Source of the DNA: an uncultured Oscillospiraceae bacterium | Lineage (GTDB): Bacteria; Bacillota; Clostridia; Oscillospirales; Oscillospiraceae | DNA length: 64,000 nucleotides | Direction: 5' to 3' | Assembly (NCBI GenBank): GCA_910588975.1 | Contig: CAJUSE010000005.1 | Span: 30,044-94,043 of the forward strand | Shown: positions 51,305-60,001 of the stretch, piece by piece | Numbering within the stretch: the stretch's first letter is position 1 | Layout: each line of letters starts with the position of its first letter | The notes under the pieces: model-generated | The model's input: only the letters and a program-made list of their open reading frames with translations | Database searches by the model: none | What the model was told of the DNA's origin: nothing | Made by a program: the position numbers and the translations under genes

Positions 51305-51723
51305 TCCGCCACCCCCTCAATGGTGATGATGCGCTCCTGCTCCCCCGCTCCACGGCGAATGTCCACCCGCAGGGCACCGGCGAGGGCATCGGAGACCTTC
51401 TCGCTCCACTCCACAGCGCAGATGCCCCCCCGGGCGAGGTAGTCCTCCCAGCCGATGTCGAAGAGCTCATCGGAGGACTCCAGGCGGTACATATCGAAGT
51501 GGAACAGGGGCAGGCGCCCCCCCTCGTACTCGTTGACAATGGTGAAGGTGGGGCTGGTGACCCGCTGGTCAATGCCCAGTCCCTGGGCCAAACCCCGGGT
51601 GAAGGCGGTCTTGCCCGCCCCCAGATCCCCGGTGAAGGCAATAACAGTGCCAGGGGTCAGGCCTTGGGCCAGCCGGGCTCCGATGGCCTCGGTCTGGGCC
51701 TCGCTGCCGCTTCGATATTCCAT
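51301..51723 (-). CDS. tsaE: tRNA threonylcarbamoyladenosine ATPase TsaE
   Basis: 140 residues from the ATG at 51721-51723 (TTTGGGGGTG upstream; an in-frame GTG two codons earlier is possible). P-loop GDLGAGKT (32-39), SPTFTIVNEYEGG and the DWEDY-like IGWEDYL region are diagnostic. It is the ATPase of the TsaBDE complex, translationally coupled to tsaB, and divergent from the SEDS gene. Confidence 0.95.
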   Translation of the reverse strand: MEYRSGSEAQTEAIGARLAQGLTPGTVIAFTGDLGAGKTAFTRGLAQGLGIDQRVTSPTFTIVNEYEGGRLPLFHFDMYRLESSDELFDIGWEDYLARGGICAVEWSEKVSDALAGALRVDIRRGAGEQERIITIEGVAE

Positions 51724-51834
51724 ACCCACACCCCCAAATGTGATATTTTTCTAAATTCCAATGTTATAGTATAGCATAAAGCGCCGAGAAATGGTATACT
51801 GTTTTTGCTGATTTTAATGAAAGGGGGTGGCGAG

Positions 51835-53019
51835 TTGTCCTGGCTTCAGGATTCCCTGTGGGATTTTTGGCGGCGTGGGGACAAGCTACTGCTGTCTTTG
51901 TGCCTGATGGCCAGCGGATACGGGCTTATTTTGATCTACTCGGCCACCCGCTGGAACGGGAATAACCGCAGCGTGGTGGTCCAGGCCCTGGGCATCCTTT
52001 TGGGGGTGCTGGTCTACATCGCTCTGTCCTCGGTGGACATGGAATTGTTTGTAGAAAAACGCTGGAAATGGGTGCTGGCCTTTAATATTGGCTTCAATTT
52101 GCTGGTCCGTGTCCCCGGGCTGGGGGTACAGCACGGGGGCAACCTGAGCTGGATCCGCTTCCCCGGCATCCCCCTGGAGATCCAGCCCGCCGAAGTGGTC
52201 AAGCTGTCCTTCATCCTGCTCTTTGCCTTCCAGTGCGCCAAACTGCGGGAAAAGAATTTGAGTTCTATCCCCTCAGTTGCCCAGCTGGTGGCCCATCTGG
52301 GACTCACCGCCGGGGTCATCGCCTGGGCCACCCGGGATTTCGGCATGGTGTTGGTCTATCTGTTCCTCTTTGTCCTTATGACCTGGGCGGCAGGCGTGAA
52401 GCTGCGGTGGTTTGCCCTGGGGGCCGGGGCCTGCGCCGGGACGGTGGCCCTTGTGTGGCCCCACATCAGTGATCAGTATTTTGCCAAACGCATTACGGTG
52501 GTCATTGACCACATCATAGGCAATCCCGACACCATCTATGAGCAGACCCAGGTGGCCGGCTGGCAGCAGACCCGGTCCATTCTGGCCATTGGCTCGGGAG
52601 GACTTACAGGTCAGGGCTATCTGAAGGGCATTCAGACCCAGAGCCACTATGAAAGCTCCCTCAACGCACGGCATACCGACGAGATCTTCGCCGTCTGCGG
52701 GGAGGAGCTGGGCATGATCGGGTGCATCCTCATCATCCTGCTCCTGGCCGCTATCATCGCCCGGTGCATCTGGGTGGCCCGGCAGGCCCCCTCCCCCACC
52801 AGCCGACTCATGGCCATGGGCTTCGGGGGAATGCTGCTATTCCAGAGCGTACTGAACATCGGCATGTGCCTCTATGTGCTGCCCATCGTGGGGCTGACCC
52901 TCCCCTTTTTCAGCTATGGCGGCACCAGCATCATCACCATGTTTGCCGCCATGGGCATGGTCTCCTCCATCAAGACCCGCTCCCTCCCCAGCTGGCTACG
53001 GGACAGAAGTGCGCTATGA
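51835..53019 (+). CDS. SEDS-family glycosyltransferase (RodA/FtsW-like)
   Basis: 394 residues from a TTG start at 51835, set by AAAGGGGGTG seven bases upstream; an earlier in-frame ATG is part of the same ribosome binding site. Ten membrane segments. SEDS features: GGNLSWIRFPGIPLEIQPAE (the PAE/K motif region), RHTDEIFAVCGEELGMIGC (catalytic Asp in the extracellular loop), and PFFSYGGTSII at the end. It polymerises lipid II with a partner class B PBP; RodA- or FtsW-type cannot be settled, and no PBP gene is adjacent. Confidence 0.9.
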   Translation: MSWLQDSLWDFWRRGDKLLLSLCLMASGYGLILIYSATRWNGNNRSVVVQALGILLGVLVYIALSSVDMELFVEKRWKWVLAFNIGFNLLVRVPGLGVQHGGNLSWIRFPGIPLEIQPAEVVKLSFILLFAFQCAKLREKNLSSIPSVAQLVAHLGLTAGVIAWATRDFGMVLVYLFLFVLMTWAAGVKLRWFALGAGACAGTVALVWPHISDQYFAKRITVVIDHIIGNPDTIYEQTQVAGWQQTRSILAIGSGGLTGQGYLKGIQTQSHYESSLNARHTDEIFAVCGEELGMIGCILIILLLAAIIARCIWVARQAPSPTSRLMAMGFGGMLLFQSVLNIGMCLYVLPIVGLTLPFFSYGGTSIITMFAAMGMVSSIKTRSLPSWLRDRSAL

Positions 53020-53092
53020 GGGGAAAGGACAAGGGTAAGACAAAAGAACCGCTCCCTTGTTTCACCTTGTCTTATAGAAACTTTAGAAGAGG

Positions 53093-53500
53093 TTGATTAA
53101 ACTGACACCAAATTTCTCAAATTTTGGATTGGGGTTCCTCTTTCTCAGCCTTTTGGCTTCCTTGTGTATCTTCATAGGTATACAACACAGGGAGCAGGAT
53201 AAAAAATCAGATTGGAATGCGGCTCACATACTTCTTTTGATTTTTATATTCTTTTTTTGGCTTTTGGTTCTTCTTCCAATTATGATGATATTAATTCTTT
53301 TGTCTGATACCAATTTCGTCTTTTGGGGGAGCGCTATGTTTCTTCTTGTTCTTCCATTTTCAATATATCAATATACGAAGGGAAGGCGCACAGGGACAAT
53401 CAACTGGAAAAAAGTCAGCTTTCCTTTATGGATTTTTTTACTGCTTTTTACAATGCTATACCTTCTCCCAGAATGGCTGTCCACATTTATTTTTGGATAG
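53093..53500 (+). CDS. small AT-rich membrane protein, unknown
   Basis: 135 residues with four hydrophobic segments (about 14-28, 44-68, 77-90, 110-132) and basic loops. The region is much more AT-rich than its neighbours. The TTG start has AGAAGAGG directly against it, which is poor spacing, so the start is uncertain. I do not recognise the family. It may be a recently acquired gene. Confidence 0.5.
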   Translation: MIKLTPNFSNFGLGFLFLSLLASLCIFIGIQHREQDKKSDWNAAHILLLIFIFFFWLLVLLPIMMILILLSDTNFVFWGSAMFLLVLPFSIYQYTKGRRTGTINWKKVSFPLWIFLLLFTMLYLLPEWLSTFIFG

Positions 53501-53587
53501 GGAGCCGGGGAAACGGTTCCTCTGTCTTTACCGGTGGTCGGGCACAAAATCCCTCTTGGCAATGTCCCCTTCAAAAAACAGGTATAG

Positions 53588-53646
53588 CCTCCTTGTTGTT
53601 GGTGAAAACTACCCCTGACTTCTTCACCCACAACAAGGAGGTTTTT
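53588..53646 (+). promoter_or_regulatory. SD-sequestering leader hairpin
   Basis: 18-bp stem: CCTCCTTGTTGT (53588-53599) pairs with ACAACAAGGAGG (53630-53641), and GGTGAA (53601-53606) with TTCACC (53623-53628), with one mismatch; TTTTT follows. The AAGGAGG ribosome binding site of the next gene (53635-53641) is wholly inside the 3' arm. Confidence 0.8.
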
Positions 53647-53649
53647 ACT

Positions 53650-54921
53650 TTGAAAGAAACTCTTGCCCGCCGTATGATGGCCCTGGCGGTCTGCTCCGCC
53701 CTGGCCTTCACCCTCCCCGCTGCCGCCCGCTTTACCGCTCCGGAGGAGCCCCCCGCCGTGGCCGCCTTCTCCAAGAATGGGCCGGTCACCGGGGCTATCT
53801 CCTTCTCCGCCGAGGACTTCCGGGCCACCGGCGGCACCCTGAACTCCATTGTCCTCACCTCGCTGCCCGACCCCGCTGCCGGAGTGCTCACCATGGCCGA
53901 TCAGCTCATCCCCGAGGGCAGCGAGATCGCCATGGCCGCCGTGGATGGCCTGGTGTTCTCCCCCCTGGCCACCCCCATGCTCTCCTCCACCAGCTTCTCC
54001 TTCACCCCTGTCTTTGCCGACGGCAGCCAGGGCGAGGACGTGGAGGTAGGCCTGTTCCTCCTCTCGGGGCCCAATGGTGCCCCAGTCTGCGCCGACTTGA
54101 ACCTTGTCACCTACAAGGATGTGGAGGTCCAAGGCACCTTCGCCGGGGTGGACCCGGAGGGAGACCTGCTCACCTTCCAGCTGGTGAGCAAGCCCGCCCG
54201 GGGAGCCGTGACCCTGGCCCAGGACGGTTCGGCCAACTTCACCTACACCCCCTATGAGGGCAAGACGGGCAAGGATGCTTTCACCTATGTAGCGGTGGAC
54301 GCCCTGGGCAACACCTCGGCCCCCGCCACCGTGTCCATCAAAATTGAGAAGCAGAAAACCAAGGTGACCTACTCCGACATGACCAATGTGGAGGGCCACC
54401 GGGAGGCCGTCCGGTTGGCCGAAGCCGGTGTGCTCATTGGCGAAAAGATGGGCGACGAGTATTTCTTCCACCCCGAGCTTGCCATGTCCCGGGCGCAGTT
54501 CACCGCCCTGGCCCTGGACTGTGCCGGGCTGGAGCCTTTGGAGGCGGTGACCCTCACCGGCTTTGCCGATGACGAGGTCATGGCGGCCTGGGCCAAGCCC
54601 TATGTGTCCTCCGCCCTGCGGGCGGGGGTGGTCACCGGCAGCTATGACGGCGCCGGGCAGGTGGTCTTTCTCCCTGATGAACCCATCACCGCCGCCGAGG
54701 CCGCCGTGGTGCTGAACCGGGCTATTCGTGTCACCGATGTTCGGGACGACGACCTGCCCACCTGGTACAGCCAGTCGGTGGCCAACCTCAATAGCTGCGG
54801 GGCCCTGCCCGCTTCGGCGGTGCTCACCGAGCCCCTGAACCGGGCCCAGGCCGCCGTCATGCTCTCGGGCGCTCTGGACGTGATGGAGGGCCGGGAGAGC
54901 GGCGGATGGCTTCAGTGGTAA
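53650..54921 (+). CDS. secreted SLH-domain protein with cadherin-like module
   Basis: 423 residues from a TTG start at 53650, nine bases after AAGGAGG. Signal peptide (1-27), then beta-rich regions: an N-terminal one (about 40-160) and a cadherin-like/Big module (about 160-240: GDLLTFQLVSKPARGAVTL; NFTYTPYEGKTGKDAFTYVA). From about 245 come SLH-like modules (FADDEVMAAWAKPYVSSALR; VVFLPDEPITAAEAAVVLNR; LNRAQAAVMLSGAL), for anchoring to the cell wall. It is likely a structural surface protein. The leader hairpin above suggests controlled translation. Confidence 0.82.
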   Translation: MKETLARRMMALAVCSALAFTLPAAARFTAPEEPPAVAAFSKNGPVTGAISFSAEDFRATGGTLNSIVLTSLPDPAAGVLTMADQLIPEGSEIAMAAVDGLVFSPLATPMLSSTSFSFTPVFADGSQGEDVEVGLFLLSGPNGAPVCADLNLVTYKDVEVQGTFAGVDPEGDLLTFQLVSKPARGAVTLAQDGSANFTYTPYEGKTGKDAFTYVAVDALGNTSAPATVSIKIEKQKTKVTYSDMTNVEGHREAVRLAEAGVLIGEKMGDEYFFHPELAMSRAQFTALALDCAGLEPLEAVTLTGFADDEVMAAWAKPYVSSALRAGVVTGSYDGAGQVVFLPDEPITAAEAAVVLNRAIRVTDVRDDDLPTWYSQSVANLNSCGALPASAVLTEPLNRAQAAVMLSGALDVMEGRESGGWLQW

Positions 54922-54925
54922 ACAC

Positions 54926-54950
54926 AGGGACGGGTCTTTGACCCGCCCTT
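54926..54950 (+). terminator. terminator-like hairpin after SLH gene
   Basis: GGG-A-CGGGTC / GACCCG-CCC with a bulged A and a TTT loop; followed by a weak T-rich stretch (TTACATATTTT). Confidence 0.6.
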
Positions 54951-54962
54951 ACATATTTTCCC

Positions 54963-54991
54963 TTGACACTGGCCTATCCCCGTTCTATAAT
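54963..54991 (+). promoter_or_regulatory. tetR promoter
   Basis: Perfect consensus: TTGACA (54963-54968), 17-bp spacer, TATAAT (54986-54991). Confidence 0.9.
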
Positions 54992-54997
54992 AATTTT

Positions 54998-55010
54998 AGA
55001 ATATAATTCT
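54998..55010. promoter_or_regulatory. TetR operator at its own promoter
   Basis: AGAATATAATTCT, five-base arms around three bases, at about +1 to +13 of the tetR transcript. The same AGAAT-N3-ATTCT pattern recurs at the APC permease promoter. Confidence 0.7.
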
Positions 55011-55036
55011 TATTTGAAATCTAAGGGGAAACCAGT

Positions 55037-55639
55037 ATGAGAAAGCAGAGCAAGTCGGCCCAGATCACCCGGCAGGAACTGATGAACGCCGCCCGGGAGC
55101 TGTTCGCCGAAAAGGGATATGAGGATACCTCCATTCAGGACATCATTCAAAAGGCCGAATACTCCATCGGGGCTTTTTATGGACATTTCAAGAGCAAGCA
55201 GGAGCTGGCCAACATTATATACGGCGAGGAGATGTCTGCCCTTCAAGAGCATTGCTTTAAGTATGCTCAGGGTGCAAAGGACCTGGACGACCTTGTTGAC
55301 GCATTCATGCTCTGCGCCCATCTCAACCGCCAAAATAAGGTCATTGCGGCGTTGCAGGGACGTATTCATCTTCTGGAAAGTGAACTTGGCCACGAAGTAC
55401 TTATGAAACTGTCAGCCAACTCCACCCATTTCTTATCTATCATCGCTCTGAAACTGCATACATTTTTCCCAAATGCCGCCGAAGCCGTCATCAGCAACAG
55501 TGCGGAGGCTATTCAATCTATCCTCAGCAATTATGCCACACCCTATGCCATTCGCTTCTATTTTGTTCATCAATCGGAGCAGGACATCCGCCAGCTTTTC
55601 TATTACCTGGCCAATATGTGTGCCGATCCCTTATCTTGA
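55037..55639 (+). CDS. TetR-family transcriptional regulator
   Basis: 200 residues. N-terminal HTH: ITRQELMNAARELFAEKGYE (about 9-28), TSIQDIIQKAEYSIGAFYGHF. The C-terminal ligand domain is divergent and helical. AAGGGGAAACC precedes the ATG. Shared AGAAT-N3-ATTCT palindromes at its own promoter and at the adjacent permease promoter suggest autoregulation plus control of that transporter (inference). A 12-bp-stem terminator follows. Confidence 0.92.
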   Translation: MRKQSKSAQITRQELMNAARELFAEKGYEDTSIQDIIQKAEYSIGAFYGHFKSKQELANIIYGEEMSALQEHCFKYAQGAKDLDDLVDAFMLCAHLNRQNKVIAALQGRIHLLESELGHEVLMKLSANSTHFLSIIALKLHTFFPNAAEAVISNSAEAIQSILSNYATPYAIRFYFVHQSEQDIRQLFYYLANMCADPLS

Positions 55640-55665
55640 ATACAGAAAATTCCATTCTGCACTTT

Positions 55666-55703
55666 TATCTCCGAAAGATTTCATACTTTCGGAGATATTT
55701 TTT
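55666..55703 (+). terminator. tetR terminator
   Basis: TATCTCCGAAAG (55666-55677) / CTTTCGGAGATA (55686-55697), then TTTTTTC. Confidence 0.9.
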
Positions 55704-55734
55704 CTACAAATTTTTTTGTTTTTTACTTTAGCTA

Positions 55735-55763
55735 TTGACATTATAAAGATAGAATGATATTCT
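55735..55763 (+). promoter_or_regulatory. APC permease promoter
   Basis: TTGACA (55735-55740), 17-bp spacer, TATTCT (55758-55763). The -10 is part of the operator. Confidence 0.75.
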
Positions 55764-55782
55764 ATTTTTGTAATCATATTCT
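55749..55782. promoter_or_regulatory. TetR operators at the permease promoter
   Basis: ATAGAATGATATTCTAT (55749-55765), a perfect inverted repeat covering the -10, and a degraded second copy GTAATCATATTCT (55770-55782) centred 19 bases downstream. Confidence 0.65.
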
Positions 55783-55817
55783 AAAAACGAGAGAGATACT
55801 ATTGAGGAGGTAAAAAC

Positions 55818-57140
55818 ATGGAAGAAAAGAAAAAATTGGGACTATTTGACCTGACGAGCATCGGTGTGGGCTCCATCATCGGCTCGGGCATCTTTTCCAT
55901 GCTGGGCATCGGTATCTATTATACCGGCCGTGGCATCGTCCTGGCCCTGGTCATCGCCATGTTCGCCGTCTATCTGGAGTACATTCGCAGCTCCCTTGTT
56001 TCCGCAACCTTTGAAATGAAAGGCGGCTCCTACGCCCAGTCCGCCCTGCTACTGCCCCCCTTCTTCACCGGGGCCGGCGCCCTCATCATGGTCATTTCAA
56101 ATTTGGGTATGTCTGTCCAGGCTATCGCCATGGCCTCCTACATCGCCCAGCTGGTCCCCGCCCTTGCCAATATGCAAAAGCTGGTGGCCGCTGTCATTAT
56201 GACTCTGTTTTTTGCCATCTCCATTCGAGGAAGCGGCCTGATTGCCAAGGTGCAAAACCTGATGGTGGTCCTGATGTATGTTGCTCTGGGTCTGTTTATT
56301 GTCTTTGGCATCATTCACTTTGATCCTGCCACCACTGTTGAGCCCTTTATCCCTAACGGCACTGTGGGCCTGCTCACTGCCACGGCCATGATGAGCTTTA
56401 CCTGTAACGGCGCTACCAACATCGTCAACCTCTCCGACGATGCCGCCAACCCCAAGAAAAACGTTCCCAATGCCATCCTGCTTTCCACCGTGATCTGTAC
56501 CGTTGTCTATGCCCTTATCGGCTTTGCCGCCACCTCCTCCCTGTCCTATGGTGAGGTCGCCGGTCAGAATTTGGGCTTTATTGCTCAGCGAATCATGCCC
56601 TCCGGCGTATACTACTTCTTCGTGGTGGGCGGCGCTATCTTCGCTCTGGCCACCTCCCTGCTGGGCGGCATCTCCGCCATGCGGTGGCCCATCGTGGCCT
56701 CTGCCCAGGACGGCTGGCTGCCTGCTGTCTTTACCAAAACCACCAAGAGCGGCACTCCCTGGACTGTCATGCTGATGATGTACCTCATCGGCATCGTCCC
56801 CATCATCGGCGGGTTCTCGCTGGAGTCTATCGTCTCCCTCATTCTTGTCCCCGCTGCCATTTCCTCCATTGCAGGCAACCTCATTACCTGGAATATGCCC
56901 AAGAAATACCCCAAGGCCTGGGCTGAGAACGCCTGGCATATGAGTGAGGGTATGTACCACTTCTTCCTGATCCTCTCCACCGTCGCCGCCATCATCCTTA
57001 CTGTTTTTACTCTGACTACCCAGACCATGGGCGGTATCCTTGCCAACCTGGGTATGGCCGCATTCCTGTATATTTTCGGCTATCTCCGCTATAAGTCGGG
57101 CAAGGTCCATCTGGCCGCCCGGGACGTCTATTCCGAGTAA
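55818..57140 (+). CDS. APC-superfamily amino acid/amine permease
   Basis: 440 residues with twelve hydrophobic segments. SIGVGSIIGSGIFSMLG (about 15-31) is the helix-1 glycine motif of APC transporters. It imports or exchanges an amino acid or amine; the substrate is not predictable. GAGGAGG precedes the ATG. Probably controlled by the upstream TetR protein. Confidence 0.9.
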   Translation: MEEKKKLGLFDLTSIGVGSIIGSGIFSMLGIGIYYTGRGIVLALVIAMFAVYLEYIRSSLVSATFEMKGGSYAQSALLLPPFFTGAGALIMVISNLGMSVQAIAMASYIAQLVPALANMQKLVAAVIMTLFFAISIRGSGLIAKVQNLMVVLMYVALGLFIVFGIIHFDPATTVEPFIPNGTVGLLTATAMMSFTCNGATNIVNLSDDAANPKKNVPNAILLSTVICTVVYALIGFAATSSLSYGEVAGQNLGFIAQRIMPSGVYYFFVVGGAIFALATSLLGGISAMRWPIVASAQDGWLPAVFTKTTKSGTPWTVMLMMYLIGIVPIIGGFSLESIVSLILVPAAISSIAGNLITWNMPKKYPKAWAENAWHMSEGMYHFFLILSTVAAIILTVFTLTTQTMGGILANLGMAAFLYIFGYLRYKSGKVHLAARDVYSE

Positions 57141-57164
57141 TTTCCCCCCCTTTCTCTTTTTCTT

Positions 57165-57205
57165 GGAAACCGCCTTTGGCCCTGCGCCAAAGGCGGTTTC
57201 CTTTT
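57165..57205 (+). terminator. permease terminator
   Basis: GGAAACCGCCTTTGGC (57165-57180), five-base loop, GCCAAAGGCGGTTTCC, then TTTT. Confidence 0.92.
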
Positions 57206-57213
57206 GGTCGATA

Positions 57214-57242
57214 TTGACCTTCTCCCCCGAAAATGGTATCAT
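57214..57242 (+). promoter_or_regulatory. cls promoter
   Basis: TTGACC (57214-57219), 17-bp spacer, TATCAT (57237-57242). Confidence 0.7.
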
Positions 57243-57288
57243 TTTATATATCTTTGATGAAATTTTTTGCCGGAAAGGGGCTGTCACC

Positions 57289-58866
57289 ATGGGCGAACAC
57301 GACGAAAATGCCGGTCTGCGGCTGCTAAAAAAGGGACAAAAGGGCTTTTTTCGCCTTATTTTCAGCCGGTTGGGCATCATTATTGTGCTACTGGCTTGCA
57401 ATATTCTCCTTCTTTTGAGCGCTTTTGGCCGCTTTAATGAATTCCTGCCCCATCTGTTTGGCGGCAGCACTCTGTTCTCGGTGGTCATGATCCTCTATCT
57501 GCTCAACACGGACATGAACCCCTCAGCCAAGATTACTTGGCTCATCCTCATTATGCTCCTTCCAGTCTTTGGCATTTTCCTGTTTCTCTTTGTCCGCTTT
57601 GAGATCGGCCACCGGGCCATCAAGGGGCGCATTGACCAGCTTATTGCCCAGACAAAGCGGGCCATTCCCCAGGACCCGGAAACCCTGGAGACTTTGCGAC
57701 GAGAGGATCCGGGAGCGGCCGCTCTGGTGGACTATATGGGCCGCAACGACTGCCACCCCGTGTTTCAAAACACCGCCGTCACCTTCTTCCCCATGGGAGA
57801 GGACAAGTGGCAGGAAATGCTGATACAGCTGGAGAAGGCCGAGCATTTCATTTTTCTGGAGTATTTCATCATTGACGAGGGGGTCATGTGGGGCAAGATT
57901 TTGGACATTTTGGCCCGGAAGGCGGCGGCCGGCGTAGATGTTCGGGTCATGTATGACGGCACCAATGAGTTCTCCACCCTCCCCCACAACTACCCCAAAC
58001 GGCTGGAAAAGCTGGGCATCCAGTGCAAGGTGTTTGCCCCGGTGACTCCCTTTGTCTCCACTCACTACAACTACCGGGATCACCGGAAGATCCTGGTCAT
58101 TGACGGCAAGGTGGCCTTCAATGGAGGGGTCAATCTGGCCGATGAGTACATCAACCGTGTGGAGAAGTTTGGCCACTGGAAGGACACCGCCGTCATGCTC
58201 CAGGGGGAGGCAGTGCGCAGCTTCACCCTTATGTTTCTCCAGATGTGGAGCATTGACAAGCGGGACCCTGATTTTACCCCTTTCCTCTCCCTGCCCACCT
58301 GCCCCCCTGATGGGGCCGCCGGCTTTGTCATGCCCTATGGAGACTGCCCGCTGGACGAGGACAAGGTGGGAGAGCGGGTCTATATGGACATCCTCAACCG
58401 CTCCCTGCGCTATGTTCACATCATTTCTCCCTACCTCATTCTGGATGGAGAGATGGAGACGGCCATCAAATTTGCCGCCGAGCGTGGGGTGGATGTGAAG
58501 ATCATCCTCCCCGGTGTTCCCGATAAAACGGCGGCCTGGGCTCTGGCCAAGACCCACTATTCCTCCCTGCTGGACTCGGGGGTCCAGATCTTTGAATACA
58601 CCCCCGGGTTCACCCACGCAAAGATCTTTGTCAGCGATGACCGGGAAGGGGTGGTCGGCACCATCAATTTGGACTATCGCAGTCTCTACCACCATTTTGA
58701 GTGCGCCACCTATCTCCACTCGGTGCCCTGTCTCGGAGAGATCGAGGCGGATTTTCAGGAAACTCTGAAGAAATGCTGCCCGGTGACAAGGGAGAGCATC
58801 AAGCATGAAAAGCTCTCCCTCAAGATCATGGGCTTCTTTCTCAAGGCCATCGCTCCCCTGCTGTAA
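57289..58866 (+). CDS. cls: cardiolipin synthase
   Basis: 525 residues from the ATG at 57289 (GGAAAGGGG upstream). Two or three N-terminal membrane helices (about 23-100), then two phospholipase-D HKD motifs: H265-RKILVID and H443-AKIFVSD, each followed by the GG/GT-N sequence (FNGGVNLADEY; VGTINLDYRS). It condenses phosphatidylglycerol to cardiolipin. A single-gene unit with its own promoter and terminator. Confidence 0.95.
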   Translation: MGEHDENAGLRLLKKGQKGFFRLIFSRLGIIIVLLACNILLLLSAFGRFNEFLPHLFGGSTLFSVVMILYLLNTDMNPSAKITWLILIMLLPVFGIFLFLFVRFEIGHRAIKGRIDQLIAQTKRAIPQDPETLETLRREDPGAAALVDYMGRNDCHPVFQNTAVTFFPMGEDKWQEMLIQLEKAEHFIFLEYFIIDEGVMWGKILDILARKAAAGVDVRVMYDGTNEFSTLPHNYPKRLEKLGIQCKVFAPVTPFVSTHYNYRDHRKILVIDGKVAFNGGVNLADEYINRVEKFGHWKDTAVMLQGEAVRSFTLMFLQMWSIDKRDPDFTPFLSLPTCPPDGAAGFVMPYGDCPLDEDKVGERVYMDILNRSLRYVHIISPYLILDGEMETAIKFAAERGVDVKIILPGVPDKTAAWALAKTHYSSLLDSGVQIFEYTPGFTHAKIFVSDDREGVVGTINLDYRSLYHHFECATYLHSVPCLGEIEADFQETLKKCCPVTRESIKHEKLSLKIMGFFLKAIAPLL

Positions 58867-58868
58867 AC

Positions 58869-58908
58869 AAAAGCGGACCCGCCGGCTTGGCAGGTCCGCT
58901 TTTGTTTC
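58869..58908. terminator. bidirectional terminator after cls
   Basis: AAAAGCGGACC (58869-58879) / GGTCCGCTTTT (58893-58903), between convergent genes. Confidence 0.88.
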
Positions 58909-58946
58909 CTATTTTGGGCTTGGTGACCCCTCTCCCCGCTTGGCCT

Positions 58947-59909
58947 TCACCAGACAGGCTGAGCGCCGGCGGGCCGCAGGGGGCATTCAGCGAAGATACG
59001 GCTTACAATGCCCTCGTACTGGGTGGGGTCGGTTGCCTTGCGCAGGTCCTTCTGATACTTCTCTGCCCCCTCAAAAAGGGAGAGCTGATAAAACCAGACC
59101 TCTTTCATTCGGCTCAGGGCGTTGCGGCGGCTGCCAAAGTCGCTGCAATAGCCCTCATAGAGCTGGGTGAGGTACTCCCGCAGCTCCTCCCGCTCCACAG
59201 GTGTGCCGCCCCGGCAGCGGCGGACCAGAGATGGGTCGGCGATCAGCCCCCTGCCCAGCATCACTGCCGGGGTGGTGGGATAGCGCCGGGTGAAATCCTG
59301 TACCCTCTCGAGGGATGTCAGGTCCCCGTTGTAGCAGACCGGATTTTTGCTCTCGGCCAAAGGCAGGGCAAAGCGATCCGGCTGGGCGGGCTGGCGGTAA
59401 AAATCATCCCGGATGCGGCAGTGGACGGTGAGCTCGAAGATGGGATAGCGGTTGAACAGCTCCAGCAGCTGGGGAAATTCCTCGGCGTCATAGCGGCCCA
59501 GGCGGGTTTTTACCGAGATGTGCAGGGGCAGGCTCGGGGCAAAAATACCCTCCAGCAGCCGCTCCAATCCCACCAAATCGGAGAGCAGCCCGCTGCCCTT
59601 CCCCTTCCCCACCACCGTGCCCGAGGGGCAGCCAAGGTTTAGGTTGATCTCTGTGTAGCCCATATCCCCCAAAGCACGGGCCGCCCAGAGGAAATCCTCC
59701 GGCTGCCTGGTCAGCAGCTGAGGTACCACAGGCACACCCTCGTTGACTTGGGGCTCCAAATCCCGGAGAGATCGGGGGGTAAAGCGACCATCGCTGACCG
59801 GAGAGAAAAAGGGCATGAAATACTTATCCACCCCAGGGAAACAGCGGTGGTGGAGGTTGCGAAAGACATGGTCGGTGAGCCCCTCCATGGGGGCGGCGTA
59901 AATATACAT
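58947..59909 (-). CDS. tRNA-dihydrouridine synthase
   Basis: 320 residues, FMN TIM-barrel Dus: YAAPMEGLTDHVFRN (4-18), INLNLGCPSGTVVGKGKGSG with the catalytic Cys of NLGCP, HISVKTRLG, and GDLTSLERVQDF. It reduces uridine in the tRNA D-loop. It lies downstream of the tRNA-Arg gene on the same strand, separated by a terminator. AAAAAGGGGAGAG precedes the start. Confidence 0.93.
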   Translation of the reverse strand: MYIYAAPMEGLTDHVFRNLHHRCFPGVDKYFMPFFSPVSDGRFTPRSLRDLEPQVNEGVPVVPQLLTRQPEDFLWAARALGDMGYTEINLNLGCPSGTVVGKGKGSGLLSDLVGLERLLEGIFAPSLPLHISVKTRLGRYDAEEFPQLLELFNRYPIFELTVHCRIRDDFYRQPAQPDRFALPLAESKNPVCYNGDLTSLERVQDFTRRYPTTPAVMLGRGLIADPSLVRRCRGGTPVEREELREYLTQLYEGYCSDFGSRRNALSRMKEVWFYQLSLFEGAEKYQKDLRKATDPTQYEGIVSRIFAECPLRPAGAQPVW

Positions 59910-59963
59910 GATCTCTCCCCTTTTTACTTCTTCCCTGACGGTCGTTGCTCAAAATAAGATATC

Positions 59964-60001
59964 AAAAAAGGATGACTACCATAAGGTAGTCACCCTTTTT
60001 T
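59964..60001. terminator. terminator downstream of tRNA-Arg
   Basis: AAAAAAGGATGACTACC / GGTAGTCACCCTTTTTT with a four-base loop and one mismatch; T-runs on both strands. It starts right at the tRNA 3' end. Confidence 0.85.
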
